Translations under genes and position numbers: made by a program | Shown here: positions 51,956 to 60,791 of the stretch, one piece after another | Layout: the number at the start of each line of letters is the position of its first letter | Position numbering within the stretch: the stretch's first letter is position 1 | Notes under the pieces: generated by a model | The model's input: the letters and a program-made list of their open reading frames with translations, nothing else | Databases searched by the model: none | What the model was told of the DNA's origin: nothing | DNA from: Marinobacter sp. F3R11 | GTDB taxonomy: Bacteria; Pseudomonadota; Gammaproteobacteria; Pseudomonadales; Oleiphilaceae | Assembly: GCF_003318275.1 (NCBI RefSeq) | Contig: NZ_QOCH01000003.1 | Location: 408,532 to 472,531 of the forward strand | Direction of reading: 5' to 3' | DNA: 64,000 nt

Positions 51956-52591
51956 TCAGTCCAGCCAGTCAAGGCCCAGTACAAGCCGGGGGCGGGCACC
52001 CGGTGCTGGTGAACGATGGACGAGGCCCCGGTTCTCATTGCCAATCCAGGACCTGCCTTTGAGAAGCGATACTGCGCCGGTTGGCATAACCTGGATATCC
52101 GTGGCGCTGACTGCCTGGTCCGGGAGTGGTGCGGATGGCTTACCCCGGGTTACCTGGTTTTCCGGTAACCACTCGGTGCCTCGTCCGGTATAGGTCACCA
52201 GCAAACGTACCGGCACCCTGTCGGTATGAAAGCGGGGGCACATGGTGTCCGGAAGTACGTGTAACCGGACGCCAACGGCGGCGGGTTCAAACAGGCAGCT
52301 AAACATCTCTACCATCTCATTTACGTCCGCCAGCCAGGTTTTTGCTCCAGGCAATGACTGGGCCCAGGCCGGCAGGATCTGTCCAACATCTTCTCCCGCT
52401 TCAATGCCAACAAAACGCTCAAAAGCGCCTGCCTCTCTGGAAAAGTGACAGGCGAAGTCGGTGCTTCCGCCAGGCAACTCGCGCTCCCAGACGGCGAGGT
52501 TGACTTCATCCCGGAATATTTCCGTCAGGCACTCGGGTTTGTTGCCATGCACTGCTATCGGTTGCGAAAGACAGCTATTTTCTCCAGACAT
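51956..52591 (-). CDS. DUF1826 domain protein (zinc-starvation island)
   Basis: 211-residue protein of unknown function. Text such as FHTDRVPVRLLVTYTGRGTEWLPE, GAVSLLKG and GLVHRSPA with a conserved His-Thr-Asp...His pattern recalls a cupin-like or 2-oxoglutarate-oxygenase-like core; that is inference. DUF1826 genes are known neighbours of Zur-controlled COG0523 genes. ATG 52591 follows CAGGAG by 9 bases; the frame is open to 52642 without a better start. It is divergent from the COG0523 GTPase gene across a Zur-type palindrome 61 bases upstream of its start. Confidence 0.8.
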   Translation of the reverse strand: MSGENSCLSQPIAVHGNKPECLTEIFRDEVNLAVWERELPGGSTDFACHFSREAGAFERFVGIEAGEDVGQILPAWAQSLPGAKTWLADVNEMVEMFSCLFEPAAVGVRLHVLPDTMCPRFHTDRVPVRLLVTYTGRGTEWLPENQVTRGKPSAPLPDQAVSATDIQVMPTGAVSLLKGRSWIGNENRGLVHRSPAPGARPRLVLGLDWLD

Positions 52592-52652
52592 CGTTGAGTG
52601 CTCCTGAGGCTCACGTCTCGCAAAATGCGTATCACTTTTCACCGTTAAATGT

Positions 52653-52666
52653 TATGTTATAACATA
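52653..52666. promoter_or_regulatory. Zur box between DUF1826 and COG0523 genes
   Basis: TATGTTATAACATA, a perfect 14-bp palindrome within AAATGTTATGTTATAACATA. It fits the gammaproteobacterial Zur consensus (GAAATGTTATANTATAACATTTC) and shares its core with the site at 57592-57609. Confidence 0.8.
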
Positions 52667-52721
52667 CCTACTGTAAAGCAGTGTGCAGGCACTGAACACC
52701 TAACTACCAGGGAGATTGTGC

Positions 52722-53924
52722 ATGGATCATCTGGATACCCGACTTCCAGTTACCGTGTTGTCCGGATTTTTGGGCGCGGGCAAAACGACGGTACTGAACC
52801 ATATTCTGAACAACCGCGATGGCAAACGGGTTGCAGTGATCGTTAATGACATGAGCGAGGTCAATATCGATGCAGCTCAGGTGCAACAGGAAGTTACGTT
52901 GAACCGATCGGAAGAAAAGCTGGTAGAAATGAGCAATGGTTGCATCTGCTGCACATTGCGTGAGGACCTGCTGGTTGAAGTGCGCAAACTGGCTGCAGAA
53001 GGTCGCTTTGATTGCCTGGTCATCGAATCCACCGGGATCTCGGAGCCGCTACCGGTCGCTGAAACCTTTACCTTTGCCGATGAAGACGGTGTAAGCCTGT
53101 CTGATATTGCTAAGCTCGACACCATGGTTACTGTGGTGGATGCCGTTAATTTCCTGAAGGACTTTGATGAAGCCCAATCGTTACAGGAAACCGGAGAAAG
53201 CCTGGGCGAGGAAGACGAACGCAGCGTGGCGGACCTGCTTGTGGATCAGATTGAATTCAGCGACATTTTGCTGATCAGCAAAACCGACCTGGTCTCCCCA
53301 AGGGACCTCGACAGGCTCAAGGGCGTGCTCCGCAGCCTTAATTCAGAAGCAGAGATACTTCCGATAGAAAAAGGCGCTGTACCACTTGATAAGGTGCTGA
53401 ATACCAACAGATTCAGTTTTGAGCGCGCTCAGCAGGCGCCTGGCTGGCTGAAAGAGATGCGGGGCGAACACATTCCGGAAACCGAGGAGTACGGTATTTC
53501 CAGCTTTGTCTACCGCGCCCGCAGGCCCTTTCATCCTGCAAAGTTCTATGAGTTCCTGCATCAACCGGTCTCCGGTGGCAAACTCATCCGCTCAAAAGGT
53601 TATTTCTGGCTTGCCACCCGTCCGGAGTTTGCCGGGCACTGGAGCCAGGCGGGAGGCATAGCCCGCCACGGGTTCGCCGGGATGTTCTGGAAGGCCGTGC
53701 CAGAGAGCTCCTGGCCAGAGGATCCAGAGTATCGGAAGTCGATTATGGAAAGCTGGGTGGAGCCGTTTGGAGATATGCGCCAGGAACTGGTCTTCATCGG
53801 CCAGAATCTGGACCAGGCGACGATTACCCGTCAGTTGGATGAGTGTCTCCTGGATGAAGAGCAGCTTCTGGCCGGTAAATCATTCTGGCAAACACTGAAT
53901 GATCCCTTTCCGGCCTGGGAGTAA
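52722..53924 (+). CDS. COG0523 GTPase, putative zinc metallochaperone (ZigA/YeiR-like)
   Basis: 400-residue G3E GTPase thought to deliver zinc to client enzymes during scarcity. It shows P-loop GFLGAGKTT (15-23), the metal-binding CxCC motif CICC (74-77) in [22 protein letters not shown] and the base-recognition SKTD. The C-terminal CobW_C domain ([23 protein letters not shown]...) follows. AGGGAG lies 7 bases before ATG 52722. It is divergent from DUF1826 under a shared Zur-type operator, which places it in the zinc-linked subgroup of COG0523. Its stop faces hisI. Confidence 0.9.
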   Translation: MDHLDTRLPVTVLSGFLGAGKTTVLNHILNNRDGKRVAVIVNDMSEVNIDAAQVQQEVTLNRSEEKLVEMSNGCICCTLREDLLVEVRKLAAEGRFDCLVIESTGISEPLPVAETFTFADEDGVSLSDIAKLDTMVTVVDAVNFLKDFDEAQSLQETGESLGEEDERSVADLLVDQIEFSDILLISKTDLVSPRDLDRLKGVLRSLNSEAEILPIEKGAVPLDKVLNTNRFSFERAQQAPGWLKEMRGEHIPETEEYGISSFVYRARRPFHPAKFYEFLHQPVSGGKLIRSKGYFWLATRPEFAGHWSQAGGIARHGFAGMFWKAVPESSWPEDPEYRKSIMESWVEPFGDMRQELVFIGQNLDQATITRQLDECLLDEEQLLAGKSFWQTLNDPFPAWE

Positions 53925-53963
53925 ATGGGCCCTGCGCAATCTCAGCGAAGGGCGCTGGCAAGC

Positions 53964-54479
53964 CTAGAGTTTGGTCGGGTTTGGCGCATCGCCATAAACT
54001 TCGACCGGATCGAATTGTTTGTCATGCTCAACAAACACCAGGGCGTCGCTGTGTGTTCTCTCTGCTGCAACCGGCACCCTTCTGTAAAAGCACGACCGGT
54101 AACCCACATGGCAGCTGGCGCCGGACCCTGCGACTTTTACTCTGAGCCAGATTGCGTCCTGATCGTCATCCACACGCATTTCGATAACCTTCTGAACCAA
54201 TCCGCTGGTAGCACCTTTATGCCAGATAACCTCACGACTGCGGCTCCAGTAGTGAGCTTCCCCTGTGATAATGGTTTTCTCGAGGGCTTCCTTGTTCATG
54301 TAACCCAGCATGAGCACCTCGCCACTGCCGGCATCAGTGGTTATGCAGGCAACCAGGCCGTCCGAACCAAATTTTGGTGCAAGTTCGTGCCCTTCTTCCA
54401 CTTGCTCGATGGATGTTCTCGGAGCAAAGCCTACCGGTTGCTGGCCGGTTTGTTGTGGGCTGGAAGATTCTGTCTTCAT
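53964..54479 (-). CDS. hisI: Phosphoribosyl-AMP cyclohydrolase (HisI-type, zinc-starvation paralogue)
   Basis: Opens the purine ring of phosphoribosyl-AMP in histidine synthesis. The 171-residue protein has the PRA-CH landmarks MLGYMNKEAL, AHYWSRSREVIWHKGATSG, the metal-binding aspartates in VDDDQDAIW and the zinc cysteines in CHVGYRSCFYR. PRA-CH is a zinc enzyme. A second copy next to zur and COG0523 genes is a known theme, either as a low-zinc isoform or as a client. It is last in the minus-strand zur series, 52 bases after the carbonic anhydrase gene. Whether the genome also has a housekeeping hisI cannot be seen here. Confidence 0.88.
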   Translation of the reverse strand: MKTESSSPQQTGQQPVGFAPRTSIEQVEEGHELAPKFGSDGLVACITTDAGSGEVLMLGYMNKEALEKTIITGEAHYWSRSREVIWHKGATSGLVQKVIEMRVDDDQDAIWLRVKVAGSGASCHVGYRSCFYRRVPVAAERTHSDALVFVEHDKQFDPVEVYGDAPNPTKL

Positions 54480-54531
54480 GCTATTTCTTCTCTCATAGGA
54501 TGTGTGGATTCAAATAACGACAGGTGACGTC

Positions 54532-55092
54532 TCAGAATTCGTTCTGGATGTGCTTGTAACCACGAACCAGATCGTTGTTGGTCCGTGCCACATCTTCCGA
54601 AAACTCGCTGGCATCGGCCGACACTTGTGGTAAAGACGCAAGGTCGGTTTCCGCGCCAATGCGTTCGGTAGACTGGACGTAAAACCCTGGCGGCAAATGG
54701 CAGCCATCGACTACAGCGTTGTAGCGCACAACGCAGCCGTCTTCGATAACGCAGTTGAAAAGAACGCTGTTGAATCCGATGAACACGCCGTTGCCGACTG
54801 TGCATGGGCCGTGCACGATGGCTCGGTGTGCAATGGAGGTGCGCTGGCCAATGGAGACTTTTGCACCGGATTTCGAGTGAATAACCACGCCATCCTGAAT
54901 GTTGGAATGGGCACCGATGATGATCGGTTCTATGTGGTTGTCGGCATCCATCTCATCCGCCCGTATGACCGCATAAGGGCCGATAAACACGTTCTCCTCC
55001 ACAATCACCAGTCCGCAAAGGATAGCGGTTGGATCGACGAACGCGCTCGGGTGAATCTGCGGCAGGTCGCCGCGGGGGTTTTTGCGAATCAT
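54532..55092 (-). CDS. Gamma-class carbonic anhydrase-like hexapeptide protein
   Basis: 186-residue left-handed beta-helix protein of the gamma-carbonic anhydrase/PaaY group. Hexapeptide repeats run from IHPSAFVDPTAIL to about 150, and the three metal-ligand histidines appear in VVIHSK and SIAHRAIVHGP. Gamma enzymes can use iron or cobalt in place of zinc, so the gene may replace zinc-only carbonic anhydrases under starvation; that role is inferred from its place in the zur cluster. It lies 81 bases after folE2. Confidence 0.85.
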   Translation of the reverse strand: MIRKNPRGDLPQIHPSAFVDPTAILCGLVIVEENVFIGPYAVIRADEMDADNHIEPIIIGAHSNIQDGVVIHSKSGAKVSIGQRTSIAHRAIVHGPCTVGNGVFIGFNSVLFNCVIEDGCVVRYNAVVDGCHLPPGFYVQSTERIGAETDLASLPQVSADASEFSEDVARTNNDLVRGYKHIQNEF

Positions 55093-55173
55093 CCAGGACT
55101 TTCCTTACGGTTAATCGTGACAGAGCCCGGCTCGTCAGGGCGATAGAATCAGGTTGGGCAAGCTCAGTGATAA

Positions 55174-56076
55174 TCAGAGCAAAGCCCTGGCTGACGCCAC
55201 AGCATCATGAGAATGAAGGCTTTCCAGGTGCCGGACGTGGGTCTGGAGGTTGTCGTAACTGCCGGAAAGCGCGCTCTGGATTCGTCGTGCAGCATCTTCC
55301 ACGTACATCAGATTCTGGCCGTTCAGCCGTGCAAACGCTTGTTCATCCGCCCGCTTGACGGCAGTCTGGACAGGCGTTGCCAGAACCTTCTCAACCTGAT
55401 CAATCAGCGCCATCAGGCCAAAACTCTCAGCAGTGTCGGGAACATCAACGCTAATGGAGGCTTCGCTGCGTTGGCTGTGAGGAGTGGCAAGCGTGGCATT
55501 CTGTTCCAGCCAGGTGGCTACATCCTCTCTCATCAACCCTGCATCTTCAGTGAACCCTTCCCTGAAGCCCTCAGCCACAAGCTGTCGGGCCAGGGCTGCT
55601 GAACAGGGGCAGGTCGAAGAATACTCAACCTGAACGGATGCTCTCAGTGAGAAGGAACCCTGATCCAGAATTGCCTCAATCTGGACAGGATAGGCCTTCC
55701 AGCCCGCTAACTCCGGAGAATGCAGTGCCGGGCGTCTGGCCAGAAGGCTGAACGTCAGCATTACCCTGGCGCCAGTGGTGTGACAGTCATGATGACTCTC
55801 GACCATCTGTTCAAGAAGCATTCTGAGGTGCCCGGGAGTCATCGCCTTCTGGAGAGATAGTTTATCCAGAAGATGGTACAGGCGAGACATGTGGATGCCT
55901 TTAACCGTTAGTGACGGCAGGTTGACCTGAGTATCCACAACCATATGGATGGGGCCCGGACAGCCTGGCTCTGGCAGGTGGATGGGTATATCAATTTTGC
56001 TCATCCCTACCCATTCCAGCGGGACGCGGATTTGAGAGGCTTCATTACTGGCAACGTCGGGCAGATCTGTGTTCAT
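55174..56076 (-). CDS. folE2: GTP cyclohydrolase IB (FolE2)
   Basis: Zinc-independent isozyme that starts folate synthesis from GTP, giving dihydroneopterin triphosphate. The 300-residue protein has the COG1469 signature VEYSSTCPCSAALARQL with the catalytic cysteine, the histidine region ESHHDCHTTGARV, and LNGQNLMYVEDAARRIQ. FolE2 is a well-known member of Zur regulons because it replaces the zinc enzyme FolE. It begins one base after the zur stop, so the two are coupled. Confidence 0.95.
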   Translation of the reverse strand: MNTDLPDVASNEASQIRVPLEWVGMSKIDIPIHLPEPGCPGPIHMVVDTQVNLPSLTVKGIHMSRLYHLLDKLSLQKAMTPGHLRMLLEQMVESHHDCHTTGARVMLTFSLLARRPALHSPELAGWKAYPVQIEAILDQGSFSLRASVQVEYSSTCPCSAALARQLVAEGFREGFTEDAGLMREDVATWLEQNATLATPHSQRSEASISVDVPDTAESFGLMALIDQVEKVLATPVQTAVKRADEQAFARLNGQNLMYVEDAARRIQSALSGSYDNLQTHVRHLESLHSHDAVASARALL

Positions 56077-56077
56077 G

Positions 56078-56500
56078 CTAATCCTGTTTCAGTCTGGGGT
56101 AAGAGGGCGTCGCTTTGTCTTCGTGCGAGTGGCCAGAGCAGATAGAGCACACGCCGTGGAATTCAATAACAGTGCGCTCCACCTGAAAATTCAACTGGGC
56201 GAGACATTCATGTAATTGTTTGATTTCACTTGCCTCAACCACCTCATGAATGTGTCCGCACTGGTCACAGATCGCGAAAGCAGTGGGACTGGATTGGCCC
56301 TTGGCGGACACTGCAATGTAAGCATTCAGGCTTTCAAGCTTTCTGGCCAACCCAAGGTCTACGAGTTTTTCCAATGCCCGATAGACCTGGGTCGCGCCGC
56401 GAAAGCCTGTTTTCTTCAGGATGGCATAGGCACCCAGTGATGCGTCCGCTTGAAGCAGCACATCAAAAACCCTGCGCTGGTTTGGTGTCAGGCTGGTCAT
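56078..56500 (-). CDS. zur: Zinc uptake regulator Zur (Fur family)
   Basis: 140-residue zinc-sensing repressor: an N-terminal winged helix (TPNQRRVFDVLLQ...GATQVYRALEKLVDLGLARKLES, in parts) and a dimer domain with the structural zinc pairs CDQC (78-81) and CSIC (118-121), plus HSH (124-126). Missing from it is the HHHDH run of Fur proper, which favours Zur. ATG 56500 is chosen; TTG 56530 extends the frame. It lies 52 bases after znuA and 1 base before folE2 on the same strand, so it may be read from the znuA promoter and repress itself. Confidence 0.92.
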   Translation of the reverse strand: MTSLTPNQRRVFDVLLQADASLGAYAILKKTGFRGATQVYRALEKLVDLGLARKLESLNAYIAVSAKGQSSPTAFAICDQCGHIHEVVEASEIKQLHECLAQLNFQVERTVIEFHGVCSICSGHSHEDKATPSYPRLKQD

Positions 56501-56552
56501 ATGATTCAGTGCCCGCAAAGATATTTTCAAATATCAGGCTGCTTTGCGTTTT

Positions 56553-57533
56553 TCACGATTGTGGCCGGCATTGTTCCAGGCTTGCCATCAATCTGTTCAG
56601 CAATTCCGCGTAATGATCAGCGCCGATTTCGATATCCACGCCCAACGGGTCCATAACACTGACCGTATTCACCTCGGACCTCTCGAAGATGGTATTAACC
56701 AGGCCCGGGTTGTATTGCGGTTCGGTGAAGGCGCAGGTTACACCGAGTTTTGATACCAACTCCTGAATTTCGCGAATCCGTGCAGGGCTTGGGTCTGAGG
56801 CGTCAGATAGAGCAATTGCTCCAGCTGCGGGCAGGCCAAAACGACGCTCGAAATACTGATACGCATCATGAAAAACAATGAAGCGGATGCCCTTGAGGTG
56901 TTCTGCACGTTCACTGAGAGAGACGGTTAACTTATCCAGGGAAGCCTGAAAGGCCTGGGCGTTTTTCTGGTAGGTTTCTGCATTGGATGGATCTTGTCTG
57001 GAAAGTATCTGTGCAATATGGCCTGCCCAGGCTTTCCCGTTCATGGGGTCCAGCCAGGCGTGAGGGTCATGCTCACCATGGTGATGGTCGTCATGATCAT
57101 CGTTATGTTCTTCGTGTTCTTCGTGTTCCTCGTGTTCCTCGTGATTGCTCTCGTCAGCGTGGGAATGAGATTCGAATGTCGCGCCTTCCCTGAAGGGGTG
57201 ATTTATCGTCGCCGACAGTTCAAGCATCTCGACCTTGTGCGCGGAACTTGCCAGGTTCTCCAGTGGGCTCTCCAGCCACGGACTCAGCTCCTCGCTTATC
57301 CAGAATACAACGTCTGCCTGGGCGAGAGCCTCTGCCTCTGATGGTCTGAGGGAGTAGCTATGTGGAGATGCTCCCGGTTGTACCAGCAAATCCGGATGGC
57401 CTACGCCACTCATCACCTGGGCAACAATGGAATGTAGCGGTGCGATATCTGCCACAACCCTGGGAGGGGTCGCCCAGCTATACACGGGCAAAAGGCAAAG
57501 CGTTAGACCTGTTAAAAGCGCCGGTCGGACCAT
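56553..57533 (-). CDS. znuA: High-affinity zinc-binding protein ZnuA
   Basis: Periplasmic binding component of the ZnuABC importer. 326 residues with signal peptide about 1-21 (LLTGLTLCLLPVYSWA). The zinc ligands are H58 in GASPHSYSLRPSEA, DPHAWLDP (H158) and the VFHDAYQYFERRFGL histidine. A long His/Asp/Glu-rich loop (about 123-156, many HEEHE and DDHHH repeats) lies where ZnuA proteins carry their zinc-scavenging loop. ATG 57533 follows AGGAGA; the frame is open far upstream through the operator and is not coding there. It is divergent from znuC with a perfect 18-bp Zur palindrome between them. Confidence 0.95.
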   Translation of the reverse strand: MVRPALLTGLTLCLLPVYSWATPPRVVADIAPLHSIVAQVMSGVGHPDLLVQPGASPHSYSLRPSEAEALAQADVVFWISEELSPWLESPLENLASSAHKVEMLELSATINHPFREGATFESHSHADESNHEEHEEHEEHEEHNDDHDDHHHGEHDPHAWLDPMNGKAWAGHIAQILSRQDPSNAETYQKNAQAFQASLDKLTVSLSERAEHLKGIRFIVFHDAYQYFERRFGLPAAGAIALSDASDPSPARIREIQELVSKLGVTCAFTEPQYNPGLVNTIFERSEVNTVSVMDPLGVDIEIGADHYAELLNRLMASLEQCRPQS

Positions 57534-57591
57534 CGGGGTTCTCCTGGGAAGTCTGAGGCTTATATAGAGTGATATGGATGATTCCAGAATC

Positions 57592-57609
57592 GTTATGTTA
57601 TAACATAAC
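57592..57609. promoter_or_regulatory. Zur box between znuA and znuC
   Basis: GTTATGTTATAACATAAC, a perfect 18-bp palindrome, 58 bases before znuA and 83 before znuC. It has the same core as the site at 52653-52666. Confidence 0.9.
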
Positions 57610-57692
57610 TCAAACTTTGAAAACCCGTTGCCTGTGCAGCTGCAAAGAAGGTACTGGCACCGATGGTTAAACGCCGCTCTGAAGGATTTTAA

Positions 57693-58424
57693 ATGGTGAT
57701 TCAAACCCGTAACCTGTCGGTCAGAATAGGCAAGGTACCGATTCTGTCTGGTATTGATCTCCATGTGGAACGCGGAGATATTGTTACCGTTATTGGCCCC
57801 AACGGATCTGGCAAGTCGACATTGCTTAGGACACTTATCGGCGCTTTGAAGCCGTCCGGGGGACAGGTGATCAGAGAGCCGGGATTGTCCATCGGATATC
57901 TGCCCCAGCGATTACATATCGACGAAACTCTGCCCATGACGGTAAAGCGGTTTCTGCAATTGCCACACAGGGTGCCATACGCCGAAATCCAGGCAGCCAT
58001 GGCCAATGCGGGTGTGCCCGGCCTGCTGGATCAGCAGTTGATGTCGCTGTCGGGAGGGCAGTTGCAAAGAGTCTTGCTGGCCCGGGCTTTGCTGGATAAG
58101 CCCGGCCTCCTGCTTCTTGATGAACCGACCCAGGGCCTGGACCGTCGGGGCGCGTCAGACTTTTATCGGCACATCGACAGTGCCAGGAAGACATTGAATT
58201 GCGCCGTTATCATGGTCAGTCATGACTTGCAGGTAGTGATGCGTCAGTCTGAGCGGGTGATCTGTCTGAATGGCCACATTTGTTGTGAGGGTAAGCCGGA
58301 AGTTGTCAGCAATTCCGCTGAGTACCGTGAGCTGTTCGGGTTTGAAGACGAAGAGGACACACTGGCGCTGTATAAACACCGGGGCCATGATCACAGCGCC
58401 GGGTGCATCCGGGAGGCGGGGTGA
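57693..58424 (+). CDS. znuC: Zinc ABC transporter ATP-binding protein ZnuC
   Basis: ATPase of the zinc importer: 243 residues with Walker A GPNGSGKST, Q-loop YLPQRL, signature LSGGQLQRV, Walker B LLLLDEPTQGLD and the switch histidine in VSHDL. The His-containing C-terminus (HRGHDHSAG) is common in ZnuC. Its TGA overlaps the ATG of znuB. Confidence 0.95.
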   Translation: MVIQTRNLSVRIGKVPILSGIDLHVERGDIVTVIGPNGSGKSTLLRTLIGALKPSGGQVIREPGLSIGYLPQRLHIDETLPMTVKRFLQLPHRVPYAEIQAAMANAGVPGLLDQQLMSLSGGQLQRVLLARALLDKPGLLLLDEPTQGLDRRGASDFYRHIDSARKTLNCAVIMVSHDLQVVMRQSERVICLNGHICCEGKPEVVSNSAEYRELFGFEDEEDTLALYKHRGHDHSAGCIREAG

Positions 58425-59251
58425 TGTTGGATGACTTTCTGGTAAGGGCTGCACTGGCCGGTATTGGTGTATCCTTGGCTGCGGCACCCCTGGGCTGCTT
58501 CATTGTCTGGCGACGCATGGCTTATTTCGGCGATGCCACTGCGCATGCAGCCATGCTGGGCGTTGCATTATCGCTGACGCTTTCTACGCCAATCTTTGCC
58601 GGTGTGCTGCTCATCTCACTGCTGATGGCGGTGACGGTTTCGACTCTGAGCGGGCGCGGTTATGCCATGGACACACTGCTTGGGGTTATGGCCCACTCTG
58701 CATTAGCTGTGGGGCTGGTGGCAGTCTCGTTTCTGTCCGGAGTTCGGATCGACCTTATGGCCTATCTTTTTGGCGATATACTGGCTGTGGGCAAGACTGA
58801 CCTGGCGATCATCTGGGGCGGCGCACTGCTGGTTCTTGTTATGGTCGGTTACCGCTGGTCCGCACTGTTGTTATCGACCCTGAACCCGGATCTGGCCCTG
58901 GCCAGCGGTATTTCGCCCCGCCGGGAACAACTGGTGTTGACCATTGCTCTGGCCATTGTTGTCGCGGTTGCGATCAAAGTAGTGGGTGTTCTCCTCATTG
59001 CTGCTATGCTAATTATTCCGGCAGCAACGGCTCGCCGGTTCAGTCGGACGCCTGAGGTCATGGCATTGATGGCAGCCATTATCGGAGCCTGTGCGAGTGT
59101 GACAGGTCTTACCTTTTCCTATCACTTTGACTCGCCAACCGGCCCGACAATTGTCTGCGTTGTTGCCTTCTTGTTCGTGGTTTTAAACGCGGTCAATACA
59201 CTAACCCGGCGAATGGGGCGTCATTTCAGGAGCGGCCAACAGGTTCTATGA
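58424..59251 (+). CDS. znuB: Zinc ABC transporter permease ZnuB
   Basis: 275-residue inner-membrane permease with about eight helices and the ABC-3 family marks YFGDATAHAAMLGVAL and VKVVGVLLIAAMLIIPAATA-like IKVVGVLLIAAMLIIPAATA. ATG 58424 shares one base with the znuC stop and has GGGAGG upstream. Its own stop overlaps the ATG of the peptidase gene by four bases. Confidence 0.95.
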   Translation: MLDDFLVRAALAGIGVSLAAAPLGCFIVWRRMAYFGDATAHAAMLGVALSLTLSTPIFAGVLLISLLMAVTVSTLSGRGYAMDTLLGVMAHSALAVGLVAVSFLSGVRIDLMAYLFGDILAVGKTDLAIIWGGALLVLVMVGYRWSALLLSTLNPDLALASGISPRREQLVLTIALAIVVAVAIKVVGVLLIAAMLIIPAATARRFSRTPEVMALMAAIIGACASVTGLTFSYHFDSPTGPTIVCVVAFLFVVLNAVNTLTRRMGRHFRSGQQVL

Positions 59252-60588
59252 AGATACCGAAGACAGGCCTGTGCCCGGCCTTTACGCGGGTACATAAAGT
59301 CGCGTTTGTCATATGCGGTGCTGTCATTCTGATAGCGAGTATGGCTCCGTTCAAAACGTCATCAGCACTGACAGAACCTCCCGCCCTCTTGATTGAAAAC
59401 GGCGTGCCCGAGGCTTTCGGAACTCGACAGGCAGAAGAAACGACTATCGCCGAGCGTGCACAGGAATCCGACCCTCTAACAGATAATACTGTGGAGTGGC
59501 AGGTGCAGCCCGGAGACACGCTGAGTGGTATTTTCCTCGCCAACAAGGTGTCAGTGGAAGATCTTCACAGGATACTGGCAGAAGATGCCGAGTACTTGTC
59601 GCTGGAGACTCTTACCCCCGGAACTTTGCTTGGCCTGGAGTTTGACGATGATGGCCGGTTCTACCGCCTCACCCTGAACCTCGATCCGGCCCGAAAAGTT
59701 GCGTATACGCGACAAGAGGACGGGTCATTCGTGCACCAGAAATTCGAAGCAGACACCTATTGGGAGTCAGAGGTTCTTCGGGGCACGATCAATGGGAGCT
59801 TCTATAATTCAGCCCTTCGTTCGGGGCTGGACCGTGCACAGATCCTGCTGGTAGACCGATTGTTGGGAAGCCAGCTCGATTTCCGAAGAGACCTCCGGGC
59901 CGGCGACCACTTCACTGTGATTCTTGGTCATGAGATGACCGGCAAGGAAGGCACGGGCAATATCCGGCTCGAAGCCTTATCACTTGCACGCCGCACTAAA
60001 ACACATTCGGTATTTCTGTTCGATGATGGCAACTACTATGATGAAAACGGCGAGAGTGTAACACCGGCTTTTCTGCGCTGGCCCACCTCAAAGCGTTACC
60101 GTGTCAGCTCTGCCTTCAACCCGAACAGACTGCATCCGGTCACTGGGCGTCGGACACCCCATAACGGTGTGGATCTAGCCACTCCGGTAGGTACTCCGAT
60201 TGTCAGCACAGGTGATGGTATTGTCCGGCGCATTGGTAACCACCCCTATGCCGGCAAGTACATCGATATTGATCATGGTGGAGCCTATACAACGCGCTAC
60301 CTTCACCTGCATAAAGTGCTGGTGAGCAAAGGCGCTCAGGTGAGCCGGGGCCAGAAGATTGCGTTGTCTGGCAATACCGGGCGTAGCACCGGGCCACACC
60401 TCCATTTCGAGTTTCACATTGGCGGTCGTCCGGTTGATCCCCTGACTGCGGATATTCCAACAGCAGCAGCAATACCCCGGGAAGATCTCGCCAGTTTCAA
60501 GGCAAGGCTCAAAGAGCGTCAGGTCGTTATGAAATACGCCGCGAGCCGGTCAGACCTTCTCATCTCTCAGCCGGCCGCAACATACTGA
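59248..60588 (+). CDS. M23 family zinc endopeptidase (MepM-like)
   Basis: 446-residue periplasmic murein endopeptidase that would cut peptide cross-links to allow cell-wall growth. It has an N-terminal membrane anchor or signal (VAFVICGAVILIASMA), an OapA/LysM-like domain (WQVQPGDTLSGIFLANKVS, 84-102), a linker, and the LytM core with zinc ligands H305 and D309 (HNGVDLA) and HLHFEFH (H386), plus H353. The ATGA overlap places it in the znuCB operon. E. coli mepM also adjoins znuA, and Zur-controlled M23 enzymes are known in Vibrio, which supports a role under zinc limitation. Confidence 0.9.
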   Translation: MKIPKTGLCPAFTRVHKVAFVICGAVILIASMAPFKTSSALTEPPALLIENGVPEAFGTRQAEETTIAERAQESDPLTDNTVEWQVQPGDTLSGIFLANKVSVEDLHRILAEDAEYLSLETLTPGTLLGLEFDDDGRFYRLTLNLDPARKVAYTRQEDGSFVHQKFEADTYWESEVLRGTINGSFYNSALRSGLDRAQILLVDRLLGSQLDFRRDLRAGDHFTVILGHEMTGKEGTGNIRLEALSLARRTKTHSVFLFDDGNYYDENGESVTPAFLRWPTSKRYRVSSAFNPNRLHPVTGRRTPHNGVDLATPVGTPIVSTGDGIVRRIGNHPYAGKYIDIDHGGAYTTRYLHLHKVLVSKGAQVSRGQKIALSGNTGRSTGPHLHFEFHIGGRPVDPLTADIPTAAAIPREDLASFKARLKERQVVMKYAASRSDLLISQPAATY

Positions 60589-60791
60589 ACCCATATAATT
60601 CGAGCGGAAACTGGATCAACAGAGCTTCTCCTCAGCTATGGCCTGAGTTCAGACACGGTTGAATTGTCACGCAGCTTTCGAGTTCTGATGAAAAAGCGGT
60701 ATACTTAATGACCAGCGGTTTCCATCAAGCTTTATTATAATTATTTGAAAATTAAAGTATTTTATCGCATTTCAACCTTATCGGTGGTGGA
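60589..60791. other. Intergenic region with the amidase promoter
   Basis: 203 bases, AT-rich in 60725-60775. A short CTCAG/CTGAG pairing near 60634-60651 lacks a T-run. No gene or clear promoter boxes. Confidence 0.4.

Noticed and set aside
57534-57764. N-terminal extension of ZnuA through the znuA-znuC gap
   Set aside because: It would place coding sequence over the Zur palindrome and destroy the signal peptide position.
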